DNA from: Ochrobactrum sp. CGA5
GTDB lineage: Bacteria; Pseudomonadota; Alphaproteobacteria; Rhizobiales; Rhizobiaceae
NCBI RefSeq assembly: GCF_006345815.1
Contig: NZ_VCIG01000038.1
Coordinates: 620,001-684,000 of the forward strand
Reading direction: 5' to 3'
Length of the DNA stretch: 64,000 bases
Shown: positions 1 to 8,174 of the stretch, in pieces
How the letters are laid out: each line of letters begins with the position of its first letter
Position numbering within the stretch: position 1 is the stretch's first letter
Notes under the pieces: model-generated
The model's database searches: none
Told to the model about the DNA's origin: nothing
The model's input: only the letters and a program-made list of their open reading frames with translations
Program-made: the position numbers and the translations under genes

Positions 1-364
1 GAATATTTTCAAGAACATTAAGTGCTGAAAACAGCGCCCCGTGCTGGAACAAGACACCCATACGCATGTCGATGGACATCTTCTCCAGCTCATTCAGCTT
101 ATCGATATTGCGACCGAGAATCTCAATCTCGCCCGACTGTTTCTTGTTAAGACCGAGAATAGTCCTCATCAACACAGATTTACCCGAGCCAGAAGGTCCG
201 ATGAAACCAAGAACCTCGCCCTGGTAAATTTCAAGCGATAGCTTGTCGAGCACGGTCTGACGGCCGAACGAAACCGTCACGTCGCGCACCGAGATCATCG
301 GCACGGCCGTCTGGCGATTGTCGTCATCCTGCGGTTGCGACCGGTGGTCGATGCCGTTCTCCAT
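1..364 (-). CDS. mlaF: Mla-type ABC transporter ATP-binding protein (partial, C-terminus cut by window edge)
   Basis: The visible 121 codons are the N-terminal part of an ABC ATPase. The Walker A motif GPSGSGKS follows a typical first strand and the Q-loop lies in VLFQHGALFS. Its neighbour upstream in the same direction (117 bp away) is an MlaE-type permease. ABC ATPases with such permeases move phospholipids between the two membranes, as MlaF does with MlaE. The start is the ATG at 364. Signature and Walker B motifs lie outside the window. The family assignment rests on the permease next door; the ATPase call itself is firm. Confidence 0.85.
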   Translation of the reverse strand, partial: MENGIDHRSQPQDDDNRQTAVPMISVRDVTVSFGRQTVLDKLSLEIYQGEVLGFIGPSGSGKSVLMRTILGLNKKQSGEIEILGRNIDKLNELEKMSIDMRMGVLFQHGALFSALNVLENI

Positions 365-481
365 ACCCACTCTTTAACCGAGCTTGGCTTCGGACTGAAC
401 AGTTGAACACAAATGAGGGGTAAATTTTCTGTGCAACTGTGTCTGAAAGAACTCATTAAAAACAAAGAACATAAGTATCTT

Positions 482-1657
482 CTAAAAATTAATCGCCGCA
501 TAGAACATTGCGAACAACCCATCCACGACAATAACCACAAAAATAGCTTTCACAACGGAAGCAGTAACGCGACGGCCAAGTGATTCTGCACTGCCGCCAA
601 CTTTCATCCCCTCAACCGATGCGAGAATTCCGATGATCATGGCCATGAACGGAGCTTTGATAAGACCCGCGAAATAAGTGTTCAACGCGACCGCATCATG
701 CAGGCGGCTGATGAAAGCATCAGGTGAAATATTGGAATAAAACCAGGCCACACCACCTGCCCCGATGAGTGCAGCCAGGTCGGAAATTATAGTGAGCAAC
801 GGCAGGACGACAACCAGCGCCACCAGACGGGGAAAAACCAGTACGCCTACCGGATTGAGGCCGATAACCGTCAGAGCATCCGTCTCCTCGCGCATTTTCA
901 TCGAGCCTATTTCGGCTGTGATCGCACTGCCTGAACGGCCGGCGATCATGATGGCGGTAAGAAGAACGCCGAGCTCACGCAGCACCAGAATGCCGACCAG
1001 ATCAACGACAAAAATTTCAGCACCGAAATAGCGCAACTGAAATGCACCCTGTTGGGCAATGATCGCGCCGACAATCGTCGACATCAAAATGATAATGGGG
1101 ATCGCACCCACGCCCATCCGATCCATCTGCGTGACGATGGCGGCAATGGGGATGCCGCTTCCACGTCCGTATTTTAGCTGGGCGCCGCGGATAGTGGCGC
1201 CCAGGATATGCATCGCCATTTTGAAGTCGTTACCCATAGAGATAACGCCGCCACCGAGCGCTGCCAGAAATGAAATGAGAAAGAACGGCTTTCTCTGACG
1301 GGGAATATCCAAGGTACGCTCGACCGCCTGCCCCACTTCCTCCATCAAAGGAAGCCAGGATTGACGAAGGCCTTCAAGGTGCGCGTTGGCGTTCCTCGCA
1401 TCAAGGCGCTGCCGCAAGCGTTCAATCAGCCAGGCGCCTGCTGTATCGAGACCGGATACACCAGAAACATCGATTATCGTTGCTTTGTACTGCTCCGCAT
1501 TTTCGAGGCTACGCATCTTGTCGTCGACAAGATTCACACTCTGCGAGACCCATCGACCACTCAACCGGATATAGCGCGCACCGTCCTGCTCCGTCAGATC
1601 AATCTTCGGCGCAGGATTATCGGTAGCTCTTGCTTTGTCGGCGGTGTCGTTCAACAT
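482..1657 (-). CDS. mlaE: MlaE-family lipid ABC transporter permease with N-terminal STAS domain
   Basis: This 391-residue protein has an N-terminal STAS-like domain (about residues 20-100, with the segment IDVSGVSGLDTAGAWL) followed by a MlaE/DUF140 permease with several membrane segments. The permease part contains the family's conserved ELG..LTAIMIAGRSGSAITAE stretch near the middle and a hydrophobic C-terminus. In E. coli the STAS protein MlaB is separate; here it is fused to the permease, which is a known arrangement. The ATPase follows downstream. The likely role is glycerophospholipid transport across the periplasm to keep outer-membrane asymmetry. The substrate-binding MlaD protein may lie beyond the window. 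Confidence 0.88.
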   Translation of the reverse strand: MLNDTADKARATDNPAPKIDLTEQDGARYIRLSGRWVSQSVNLVDDKMRSLENAEQYKATIIDVSGVSGLDTAGAWLIERLRQRLDARNANAHLEGLRQSWLPLMEEVGQAVERTLDIPRQRKPFFLISFLAALGGGVISMGNDFKMAMHILGATIRGAQLKYGRGSGIPIAAIVTQMDRMGVGAIPIIILMSTIVGAIIAQQGAFQLRYFGAEIFVVDLVGILVLRELGVLLTAIMIAGRSGSAITAEIGSMKMREETDALTVIGLNPVGVLVFPRLVALVVVLPLLTIISDLAALIGAGGVAWFYSNISPDAFISRLHDAVALNTYFAGLIKAPFMAMIIGILASVEGMKVGGSAESLGRRVTASVVKAIFVVIVVDGLFAMFYAAINF

Positions 1658-1717
1658 GGCCTACCTCATATATGAGTCGTTGAACGACCGAAATACTGCG
1701 TCCCAGAGGGCATCTCT

Positions 1718-2698
1718 ATGCACAATACCTTGAATATCATTGTAGAACGCTATCCTATCGCCGGAAAATTCACAATCTCGCGAGGCTCCAAAACGGAAGC
1801 CGCTGTTGTTGTGTGTGTGATTGACAACGGTCTCCATAAAGGACGCGGCGAATGCGTACCTTATGCCCGCTATGGCGAGAGCATCGAAAGCGTATGTGCC
1901 CAGATTGAATCCGCCCGTACAGCTATCGAAGGTGGCGCCACGCGACGGGATATTCAAACTTTGATGCCGGCTGGTGCTGCCCGCAATGCGGTCGACTGTG
2001 CTTTATGGGATCTCGAAGCCAAAACATCGGGCCGAAGCGTTGCTGAAATGCTCGGCACACCGACCCGACCGCTTGAAACCGCTATCACCGTTTCGCTCGG
2101 CACACCGGTTGAAATGGCGGAATCAGCGGCGAAGGTCGCTCACTATCCGCTCATCAAGGTAAAGATGGGCGGCGACAACGATGTTGAAAAAATCCACGCG
2201 GTTACAAGGGCGGCTCCGAACAGTCGCATCATCATCGATGCAAATGAAGGCTGGACGGCACACAATATCGTTGAGAACATGCGTGCCGCGGCTGAATCAG
2301 GCGTTATTCTCATTGAACAACCCTTGCCAACGGACAACGATCATATTCTTAGCGAGATTGAACGTCCTGTCATTATATGCGCCGATGAAAGCGTCCATAC
2401 ATCTGCTGGCCTTGAAAAGCTGGCAGAACGCTACGACGCAGTGAACATCAAGCTCGACAAAGCAGGTGGACTGACGGAAGGCCTCATCATGCGGGACCGG
2501 GCAATAGATCTCGGCCTTCAGGTCATGGTGGGCTGTATGGTCGGCACGTCACTTGGCATGGCGCCAGCAGTCTTGCTCGCTCAGAAAGCCAATGTGGTCG
2601 ACCTTGATGGGCCGTTGCTTCTCGCCCATGATCGTGATCCAGGGTTGCGCTATGAAGGCGCCCTGGTCTATCCGCCCGAGGCCACTGTTTGGGGCTGA
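1718..2698 (+). CDS. Enolase-superfamily dipeptide epimerase / N-acyl-glutamate racemase-like enzyme
   Basis: This 326-residue protein is a member of the muconate-lactonizing subgroup of the enolase superfamily. The KxK base motif (KVKMG), the metal ligands (DANEGW, IEQP, CADES) and the second catalytic lysine (NIKLDKAGG) are all present in order. The likely reaction is 1,1-proton transfer at an amino-acid alpha carbon: L-Ala-D/L-Glu epimerase in murein peptide recycling, or the DgcA-type N-acetyl-D-glutamate racemase. The sequence alone does not decide between these, and no DUF1611 (DgcN) partner is adjacent. It diverges from the mlaE gene by 60 bp. Its last 31 bp overlap the glycosyltransferase gene tail to tail. 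Confidence 0.85.
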   Translation: MHNTLNIIVERYPIAGKFTISRGSKTEAAVVVCVIDNGLHKGRGECVPYARYGESIESVCAQIESARTAIEGGATRRDIQTLMPAGAARNAVDCALWDLEAKTSGRSVAEMLGTPTRPLETAITVSLGTPVEMAESAAKVAHYPLIKVKMGGDNDVEKIHAVTRAAPNSRIIIDANEGWTAHNIVENMRAAAESGVILIEQPLPTDNDHILSEIERPVIICADESVHTSAGLEKLAERYDAVNIKLDKAGGLTEGLIMRDRAIDLGLQVMVGCMVGTSLGMAPAVLLAQKANVVDLDGPLLLAHDRDPGLRYEGALVYPPEATVWG

Positions 2699-3729
2699 TC
2701 CTCGCTTTTATAACTCTCGCTTGCGGTGCTGTTTATCGGAGCGAGAGCATCTTCGAAAATATCGGCACAAGCATCCCAGGTGAATTGTTTGAGTACCTGC
2801 GCAGGCTCAAACGGTTCCATCTCCAGCGCAGCCAGACAAGCGTCACCGAGACTTTCTGAAAGAACACCAGCACCCGTTGCTCCAACGACATCCCGTGAAC
2901 CAGGCACCGGATATGCTGCTACCGGCAGGCCGGAGGCAATTGCTTCCAGTAAAACGAGACCGAACGTGTCTGTCCGACTTGGGAAAACAAAAACATCGGC
3001 GGCAGCATAACTGTTTGCCAATGCTTCGCCTTCGCGTTTACCAACGAACACCGCTTCTGGAAAACGCGTCTTAAATTCATTGAGAGATGGGCCGTCTCCA
3101 ACGATCAGTTTTGTGCCGGGAAGATCAAGTTCCAGAAATGCTGGCAAGTTCTTTTCCGTGGCGACCCGCCCCACACAGATAAAAACTGGTCGCGGCAAGT
3201 CCTTCACCACATCCTTCCGAGGATAGAACAGCGTGCGGTCGACGCCGCGCGTCCAGAGATTCAGCCGCGTAAAACCTCTCCCCTTGAGGTCATCCAGAAT
3301 AGATTGGGTCGGCACCAACGTATGCTGCGCCGCATTATGGAAACGTCGGAGGAATGCGTAAGTCCACTTCGGCGGTATAGGAAAGCGTTCTTGCAGATAC
3401 TCCGGAAACCGTGTGTGAAAGCTAGTCGTGAACGACCAGCTCATTTTCAGACAGGCGCGCCGCGCCATATGTCCCAGAGGGCCTTCTGTTGCGATGTGCA
3501 CGTAATCCGGCTGCAGGGTTCTCAGACGTTGTCTAAGTGCGCCAGGTGTGGTCAAAGCAAGCCTAATTTCTGGATAGGTCGGACAGGGGATCGATCTATA
3601 ATCTAGCGGCGATATGATAGTGACATTGTATCCGCGCTCGATCATCAGATCGCGACATGTAGTCAGCGTGCGTACGACGCCGTTGACTTGAGGATGCCAG
3701 GCGTCGGTGACGATGACGATTCTCTTCAT
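2668..3729 (-). CDS. GT4-family glycosyltransferase
   Basis: This 353-residue protein has the GT-B fold of family GT4. The N-terminal part has the acceptor-side loop DAWHPQVNGVVRT, and the C-terminal part has the nucleotide-sugar motif PSRTDTFGLVLLEAIASG, which includes the EX7E-like element. The start ATG overlaps the stop of the upstream metallophosphoesterase by 4 bp (ATGA), so the two are translationally coupled. That coupling suggests both act on one envelope glycolipid. The acceptor and the sugar cannot be read from the sequence. Mannosyl transfer to a lipid, as in MgtA-like enzymes, is one possibility. Confidence 0.85.
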   Translation of the reverse strand: MKRIVIVTDAWHPQVNGVVRTLTTCRDLMIERGYNVTIISPLDYRSIPCPTYPEIRLALTTPGALRQRLRTLQPDYVHIATEGPLGHMARRACLKMSWSFTTSFHTRFPEYLQERFPIPPKWTYAFLRRFHNAAQHTLVPTQSILDDLKGRGFTRLNLWTRGVDRTLFYPRKDVVKDLPRPVFICVGRVATEKNLPAFLELDLPGTKLIVGDGPSLNEFKTRFPEAVFVGKREGEALANSYAAADVFVFPSRTDTFGLVLLEAIASGLPVAAYPVPGSRDVVGATGAGVLSESLGDACLAALEMEPFEPAQVLKQFTWDACADIFEDALAPINSTASESYKSEDQPQTVASGG

Positions 3730-4592
3730 CGGCGCAAATTCACCAGTTCACGCACGGGTCGCGGAAGTTGGATGATCCTGCCCTCGCCGCGTTCTTCGAT
3801 ATCCGAACTTACGATCCCTGTTGTCGAAAGACGATCACGACGCTCAGTCCATTCGATGAGCTCCATCCGGCCATCGAAATGTTCTATCACAGCCGTACAG
3901 CTCTCCACCCAATCGCCGGTATTGATGTACTCGACGCCATTCATGTTCTCGATCGTGGCATGATGGATATGGCCGCAGATAACACCATCAACCCCGATAC
4001 GCTGCGCCTCTTCGGAAACCACGTTCTCGAACTGACCTATGAAATTGACCGCTTTCTTGACGCGGAATTTCGCCCAAGCTGAAAACGACCAGTAGCGCAG
4101 GCCAAAAAGCGAACGGACCCGACTCATAACCGTGTTTACCCAGATCGCGGTGTCGTATGCCCAGTCGCCGAGATAGGCAATAAACCGCGCATTGCGCACT
4201 ACAACATCGAACTGATCGCCGTGAATGACCAAAAACTTGCGACCGTCTGCGGTTTCATGAATTGCCCGGTTCATCACTTCGATGCCGCCGAAATGCGTCC
4301 CCTGGAAGTTCCGCAAGAATTCGTCATGGTTACCGGCGATGTAGATTATATTTGCACCCCTGCGGCTCTTGCGAAGCAGCTTCTGAACCACATCATTGTG
4401 CTCCTGTGGCCAGTGCCAGTTGCGCCGCAGGCGCCAGCCATCAACAATATCGCCAACGAGGTAAATCGTCTCTGCCTCATGATGACGAAGAAAATCCAGA
4501 AGCAGTTCAGCCTGAGCGGCCTTGGAACCGAGATGCACGTCCGAAATAAAAAGGGTTCGGAGTTTTTTGGGCTGCGGAGCGTCGGTGCTCAT
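3726..4592 (-). CDS. LpxH-like calcineurin-type metallophosphoesterase
   Basis: This 288-residue protein carries the full binuclear-metal set of calcineurin-like phosphoesterases: DVH at residues 18-20, GDIVDGW from 47, GNHDE from 87, and a late GHIHHA motif. LpxH removes UMP from UDP-2,3-diacylglucosamine in lipid A synthesis. Many alphaproteobacteria use the unrelated LpxI for that step, so an LpxH-like protein here may act on another nucleotide- or phospho-lipid. It is the first gene of a two-gene unit with the glycosyltransferase downstream (4-bp overlap). It is probably a cytoplasmic, peripheral membrane enzyme. Confidence 0.82.
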   Translation of the reverse strand: MSTDAPQPKKLRTLFISDVHLGSKAAQAELLLDFLRHHEAETIYLVGDIVDGWRLRRNWHWPQEHNDVVQKLLRKSRRGANIIYIAGNHDEFLRNFQGTHFGGIEVMNRAIHETADGRKFLVIHGDQFDVVVRNARFIAYLGDWAYDTAIWVNTVMSRVRSLFGLRYWSFSAWAKFRVKKAVNFIGQFENVVSEEAQRIGVDGVICGHIHHATIENMNGVEYINTGDWVESCTAVIEHFDGRMELIEWTERRDRLSTTGIVSSDIEERGEGRIIQLPRPVRELVNLRR

Positions 4593-4671
4593 ATGGTTGT
4601 CCCCTTCAATGGCAACCTGATCTGAGCGCAGAAAACCCGATTCATGTCACAGTGATATGACGCTGATTCTT

Positions 4672-4700
4672 GAAGCGCGGAAAACCAGTCACCGCGCCTC
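4672..4700 (-). terminator. Possible hairpin downstream of citrate synthase paralogue 1
   Basis: Nine-base arms (4672-4680 and 4692-4700, one G-T wobble) flank an 11-base loop just after the stop of the leftward gene ending at 4716. No T-run follows on the minus strand, so intrinsic termination is uncertain. Confidence 0.35.
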
Positions 4701-4715
4701 GGTCGGTAACTTGTA

Positions 4716-5810
4716 TTAGGCGACCAGCCTTACTTTCGGGCCAACATAACGCGATTGAGGACGGATGAGCTTGTTTGCTGCCATTTGTTCACGACAATGG
4801 GCTACCCACCCCATGGTTCTTCCCATCGCGAAAACACAGGTAAACGCCTCACGCGGGAAACCTAATTGTTCAAGCAACAGAGCGGTATAGAACTCGACGT
4901 TTGTTTCGAGAGAGCGATCCGGCTTGTGGCGCCTGAGAACCGAGATAGCAGCTTTTTCCACGGCCTCGGCCAACTCAATGCGAGGGATTCCCCGCTCATG
5001 TCCAAGCGCTGCAATATGCTTCAATGCGCTTTTCAAAGCGTCGGCGCGCGGGTCGCGTACGCGATAAATTCGATGACCGAAACCCATCAGCCTTTCCCCA
5101 TCGGCAACAGCGGATTCCAGCCACCGTTCCGCATCGTCGGGTCTGCCTATTGCGTCCAGCATATCCAGCACAGGTCCGGGCGCACCACCGTGCAACGGTC
5201 CTTTCAACGCACTGATCGCGGCAAGCAAAGAAGAGGTCAATCCGGCACGCGTCGATGCCACAACACGGGCAGCGAATGTTGATGCATTCAATCCATGATC
5301 GGAAACGGTCAAAAGATAGGTGTTGAGCCCTGCAACTTCTGCTTCGACGGGCATTCCCCCATTCATCATGCGCAGAATGTCGGCGCTGTGAGAAAGAGTT
5401 GGATCAGGATAAATCGGTCGATGTCCCTTCTCTGCTCGCAGAATGGCTGTCGTGAAAACCGCTGGCGCCGCCATCAGATGCAGCGCCGTCGTCAGATGAT
5501 CCTCGTCAGGGATGCGAGCCATTAACGCGCGCAGCGCTTCTATCGGAGATATAGCCATCAATGTATCGTCAAGCGCATCCGTATGATGAAATACCTGCAT
5601 ACGTGCCTCTCCGAGCGCTTTCTGAAGACTCTCCCCTTTTGGAAGGTCATCGAAAAAGCCGTCCCACAGAAGCTCTATTCCATCTTCGACGCTACTGTGC
5701 GGGACCAGATCATCCAGCGACCGTCCGCGAATAACCAGCCTGCCTGCCAATCCATCGACGTCAGACAATACAGTGTCGGCAGCGATGACATCTTCGAGTC
5801 CGCTATTCAT
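4716..5810 (-). CDS. Citrate/methylcitrate synthase paralogue
   Basis: This 364-residue protein belongs to the citrate synthase superfamily. The two active-site histidines sit in GPLHGGAPG and GFGHRIYRVRDPR. The position of the catalytic aspartate reads NVEFY, so it is glutamate here. Citrate synthases condense acetyl-CoA (or propionyl-CoA) with oxaloacetate. This divergent paralogue is unlikely to be the main TCA enzyme. I chose the ATG at 5810 because it follows an excellent RBS (AAGGAGA, 7 bases upstream); an upstream alternative at 5864 lacks one. It is divergent from a second paralogue that carries a DNA-binding domain, sharing an 87-bp control region. Confidence 0.82.
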   Translation of the reverse strand: MNSGLEDVIAADTVLSDVDGLAGRLVIRGRSLDDLVPHSSVEDGIELLWDGFFDDLPKGESLQKALGEARMQVFHHTDALDDTLMAISPIEALRALMARIPDEDHLTTALHLMAAPAVFTTAILRAEKGHRPIYPDPTLSHSADILRMMNGGMPVEAEVAGLNTYLLTVSDHGLNASTFAARVVASTRAGLTSSLLAAISALKGPLHGGAPGPVLDMLDAIGRPDDAERWLESAVADGERLMGFGHRIYRVRDPRADALKSALKHIAALGHERGIPRIELAEAVEKAAISVLRRHKPDRSLETNVEFYTALLLEQLGFPREAFTCVFAMGRTMGWVAHCREQMAANKLIRPQSRYVGPKVRLVA

Positions 5811-5845
5811 GATAATTCTCCTTATTTGCCTTCCGACATTGAATC

Positions 5846-5883
5846 CAACTATAGTTGACGTCAATCTTGATGAAATAGATCAA
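5846..5883. promoter_or_regulatory. Nested palindromes in divergent citrate synthase promoter
   Basis: Between the two divergent genes lie a perfect 12-bp palindrome CAACTATAGTTG (5846-5857), an overlapping perfect 10-bp palindrome TTGACGTCAA (5855-5864), and an inverted repeat TTGAT/ATCAA (5867-5871 and 5879-5883). These look like operator sites. The helix-turn-helix part of the rightward gene product is the obvious candidate to bind them, but this is inference. Confidence 0.5.
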
Positions 5884-5897
5884 TGTCAGGGACAGCA

Positions 5898-7052
5898 ATG
5901 GACTGGCTAACAACCGTAGAAGCCCTCACCATTCTTCAGACGAAGCCGCAAACTCTCTATGCAAATGTGAGTCGCGGCCGCATTCGTTCTAAGCCATTGC
6001 CGGACGATCCCAGGCGCAGCCTTTATAGATCAGAGGACGTTCATCGACTGGCTGACAGGCGCCCCGGTCGCAAACGAGACAGCGTTGTCGCCGCCGATAC
6101 CATTCGTTGGGGGCTTCCGATCATGCGTTCGGGTATCTCGACCATTATCGATGGTCGCCTGCTCTATCGCGGTTGCGACGCGGCGGAACTCTCTGAAACA
6201 GCGACACTGGAAGAAGTCGCCGCCCTGCTATGGCAGATGGATTTCAGCAGTATTGTCTGCACTAACGCCGACCCAAATCCAGACAACTGCCAGACCGATA
6301 CCACACCTCTGGAACGACTGTTTGGGGTTTTTGGCATTCGTGCTGCGAACGACCTGCCTAGTTCCGGACGCTCCGCAACAATTCTGCAGCAGGAAGCCTT
6401 TAGTCTATTACAAGTTTTCCATAATACCGTGCTTGGAGTGTCTATATCGAACACGCCAATGCATGAACGTATCGCCGCAGCTTGGAGAAAGCCGCAGGCA
6501 AGCAGTACGATTCGGCGCATTCTGGTACTATTGGCGGACCACGAACTCAATGCATCAGCATTCGCCACACGCGTTGCGGCATCAACAGGAGCTCCGCTTT
6601 CAGCCGCCATACTCGCAGGATTATCGACGTTGATTGGGCCAAGGCATGGGCGAGCCGCAACCGCTGCTGCGGCTATCGTTGCCCAAGCGCGACAAGTAGG
6701 TGCCGAAGCGGCTATAAAGGACCAACTCAGGCAAGGAACCCAGTTTCATTTGTTTGGTCACCCGCTTTACCGTGAGAAAGGGGATATACGCGCTTCTGTA
6801 TTGCTCGGACATCTGGACCTGCCGACACCCTATCGCGATCTGGAGCAAAGCGCTGCGGACATGCTTGGTGAAAAACCGAATGTCGATTTTGCACTCGCTG
6901 CAGTGACAGAAATCTACGAATTACCGCCAGATGCTCCCCTGCTCCTTTTTGCACTTGCGCGTATCACTGGCTGGCTAGCCCATGCGCTGGAGCAGGCGGA
7001 TAGCGGATATCTGATCCGGCCAAGAGCGGAGTTCACTCCTCCCCTTGAGTAG
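5898..7052 (+). CDS. Citrate synthase-family protein with N-terminal helix-turn-helix domain
   Basis: This 384-residue protein joins a MerR/excisionase-like helix-turn-helix (about residues 1-55; LTTVEALTIL, then TLYANVSRGRI, then a basic stretch ending RRPGRKRD) to a citrate synthase-like domain. The catalytic positions are kept as GPRHGRA, LFGHPLYREKGDIR and NVDF, so both histidines and the aspartate are present, although the surrounding motifs are degenerate. The architecture suggests either a metabolite-sensing regulator or an enzyme with a DNA-binding tag. I prefer the ATG at 5898, preceded by AGGGA, over the one at 5883. It is divergent from the other paralogue across palindromic DNA. 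Confidence 0.8.
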   Translation: MDWLTTVEALTILQTKPQTLYANVSRGRIRSKPLPDDPRRSLYRSEDVHRLADRRPGRKRDSVVAADTIRWGLPIMRSGISTIIDGRLLYRGCDAAELSETATLEEVAALLWQMDFSSIVCTNADPNPDNCQTDTTPLERLFGVFGIRAANDLPSSGRSATILQQEAFSLLQVFHNTVLGVSISNTPMHERIAAAWRKPQASSTIRRILVLLADHELNASAFATRVAASTGAPLSAAILAGLSTLIGPRHGRAATAAAAIVAQARQVGAEAAIKDQLRQGTQFHLFGHPLYREKGDIRASVLLGHLDLPTPYRDLEQSAADMLGEKPNVDFALAAVTEIYELPPDAPLLLFALARITGWLAHALEQADSGYLIRPRAEFTPPLE

Positions 7053-7197
7053 CGATACTCACCAAATATTGTTCTCGATGACAGCAGTTTTTGCCCGAAA
7101 AGGTGGACATATACACCTGTGAACCAGAATCTGGTTGATCGGACCACTCGCTTGGTGGCATGTCTGGAGAACCTGAACGAAGTGTGAGGATCGAGCC

Positions 7198-7977
7198 GTG
7201 GACTTGGGCCTGAAAGGTCGAAAAGCGATTATATGTGCCTCCAGCAAGGGACTTGGACGCGCCTGCGCGGAGGCGCTCGCCGAAGCCGGATGCGATGTAG
7301 TTCTTAACGGACGAAATAATGAAATCCTTGCGGAAACAGCAAAGACAATTCGTGAGACATTTGGTGTAAAAGTTGATGCTGTCGCTGCCGACGTGTCAAC
7401 GGCTGAAGGACAGGAGAAACTACTCTCCGCCTGCCCCGCGCCAGACATTCTCGTCAATAACAATAGTGGTCCTGCCTTCAAGGATTTCCGCCTTCTTGAT
7501 CGCAAGGCGATCCTGCATGGGGTAACCCAGAATATGGTGACGCCCATTGAGCTGATCAAAGCCGTGATTGACGGGATGGTGGAGCGCCGCTTCGGCCGTA
7601 TCGTCAATATCACGTCAACGTCGGTCTACGCTCCTATTCCCGGTCTTGATCTCTCATCGGGGGCTCGCGCCGGTCTGACTGCGTTTCTAGCTGGCGTCGC
7701 CCGTACAGTCGCAGCCTCGAATGTGACGATCAACAACATCCTTCCCGGTGCTTTCGACACGGATCGCCTTCGCAGTGGTTTCATATTCTCGGCCCAGAAA
7801 AACGGTACCACACCAGATGCAGAAGCTGTGAAGCGGGCATCGACAATACCCGCTGGAAGAATCGGTCAGCCAAAGGAGTTTGGACAGGCTTGCGCGTTCC
7901 TTTGTTCGGAACATTCCGGGTTCATTACCGGGCAGAATCTCGTTATCGACGGCGGCGCGTATCAGAGTGCATTTTAA
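7198..7977 (+). CDS. Atypical short-chain dehydrogenase/reductase
   Basis: This 259-residue protein has an SDR Rossmann fold: ASSKGLGRA at residues 14-22 for the cofactor, a DVS motif near 65, and NNNSG at 87-91 in place of NNAG. The active-site serine is in NITSTS near 140. The canonical YxxxK is replaced by S153...R157 (LSSGARAGL). The C-terminal SGFITGQNLVIDGG is typical of family members. It may be a non-classical reductase of the 3-oxoacyl-ACP-reductase-like group, or may have lost reductase activity. Translation starts at a GTG. It follows the HTH-citrate synthase on the same strand after 145 bp and might share its transcript. Confidence 0.82.
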   Translation: MDLGLKGRKAIICASSKGLGRACAEALAEAGCDVVLNGRNNEILAETAKTIRETFGVKVDAVAADVSTAEGQEKLLSACPAPDILVNNNSGPAFKDFRLLDRKAILHGVTQNMVTPIELIKAVIDGMVERRFGRIVNITSTSVYAPIPGLDLSSGARAGLTAFLAGVARTVAASNVTINNILPGAFDTDRLRSGFIFSAQKNGTTPDAEAVKRASTIPAGRIGQPKEFGQACAFLCSEHSGFITGQNLVIDGGAYQSAF

Positions 7978-8174
7978 CAGCACCAAACGATAGATCTGCA
8001 AATTTGGAAAAACTCATTCTCGAAAACGGGTCTACTGAGATTTGAGCCTATAGACTAAAAACAATGATGGCCCAGTGTGCGGGAACCGCGTGCAAAACTG
8101 TATGCGAACACCGCGCCCTCCACGTGCGAATGGGTCTTTGCCCTGCACGAAAGATTTTGGAAAGCGATGCGACC

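Noticed and set aside
8064..8174. N-terminal extension of maeB
   Set aside because: The additional 37 codons do not resemble the family N-terminus, and the ATG at 8175 gives the usual length.
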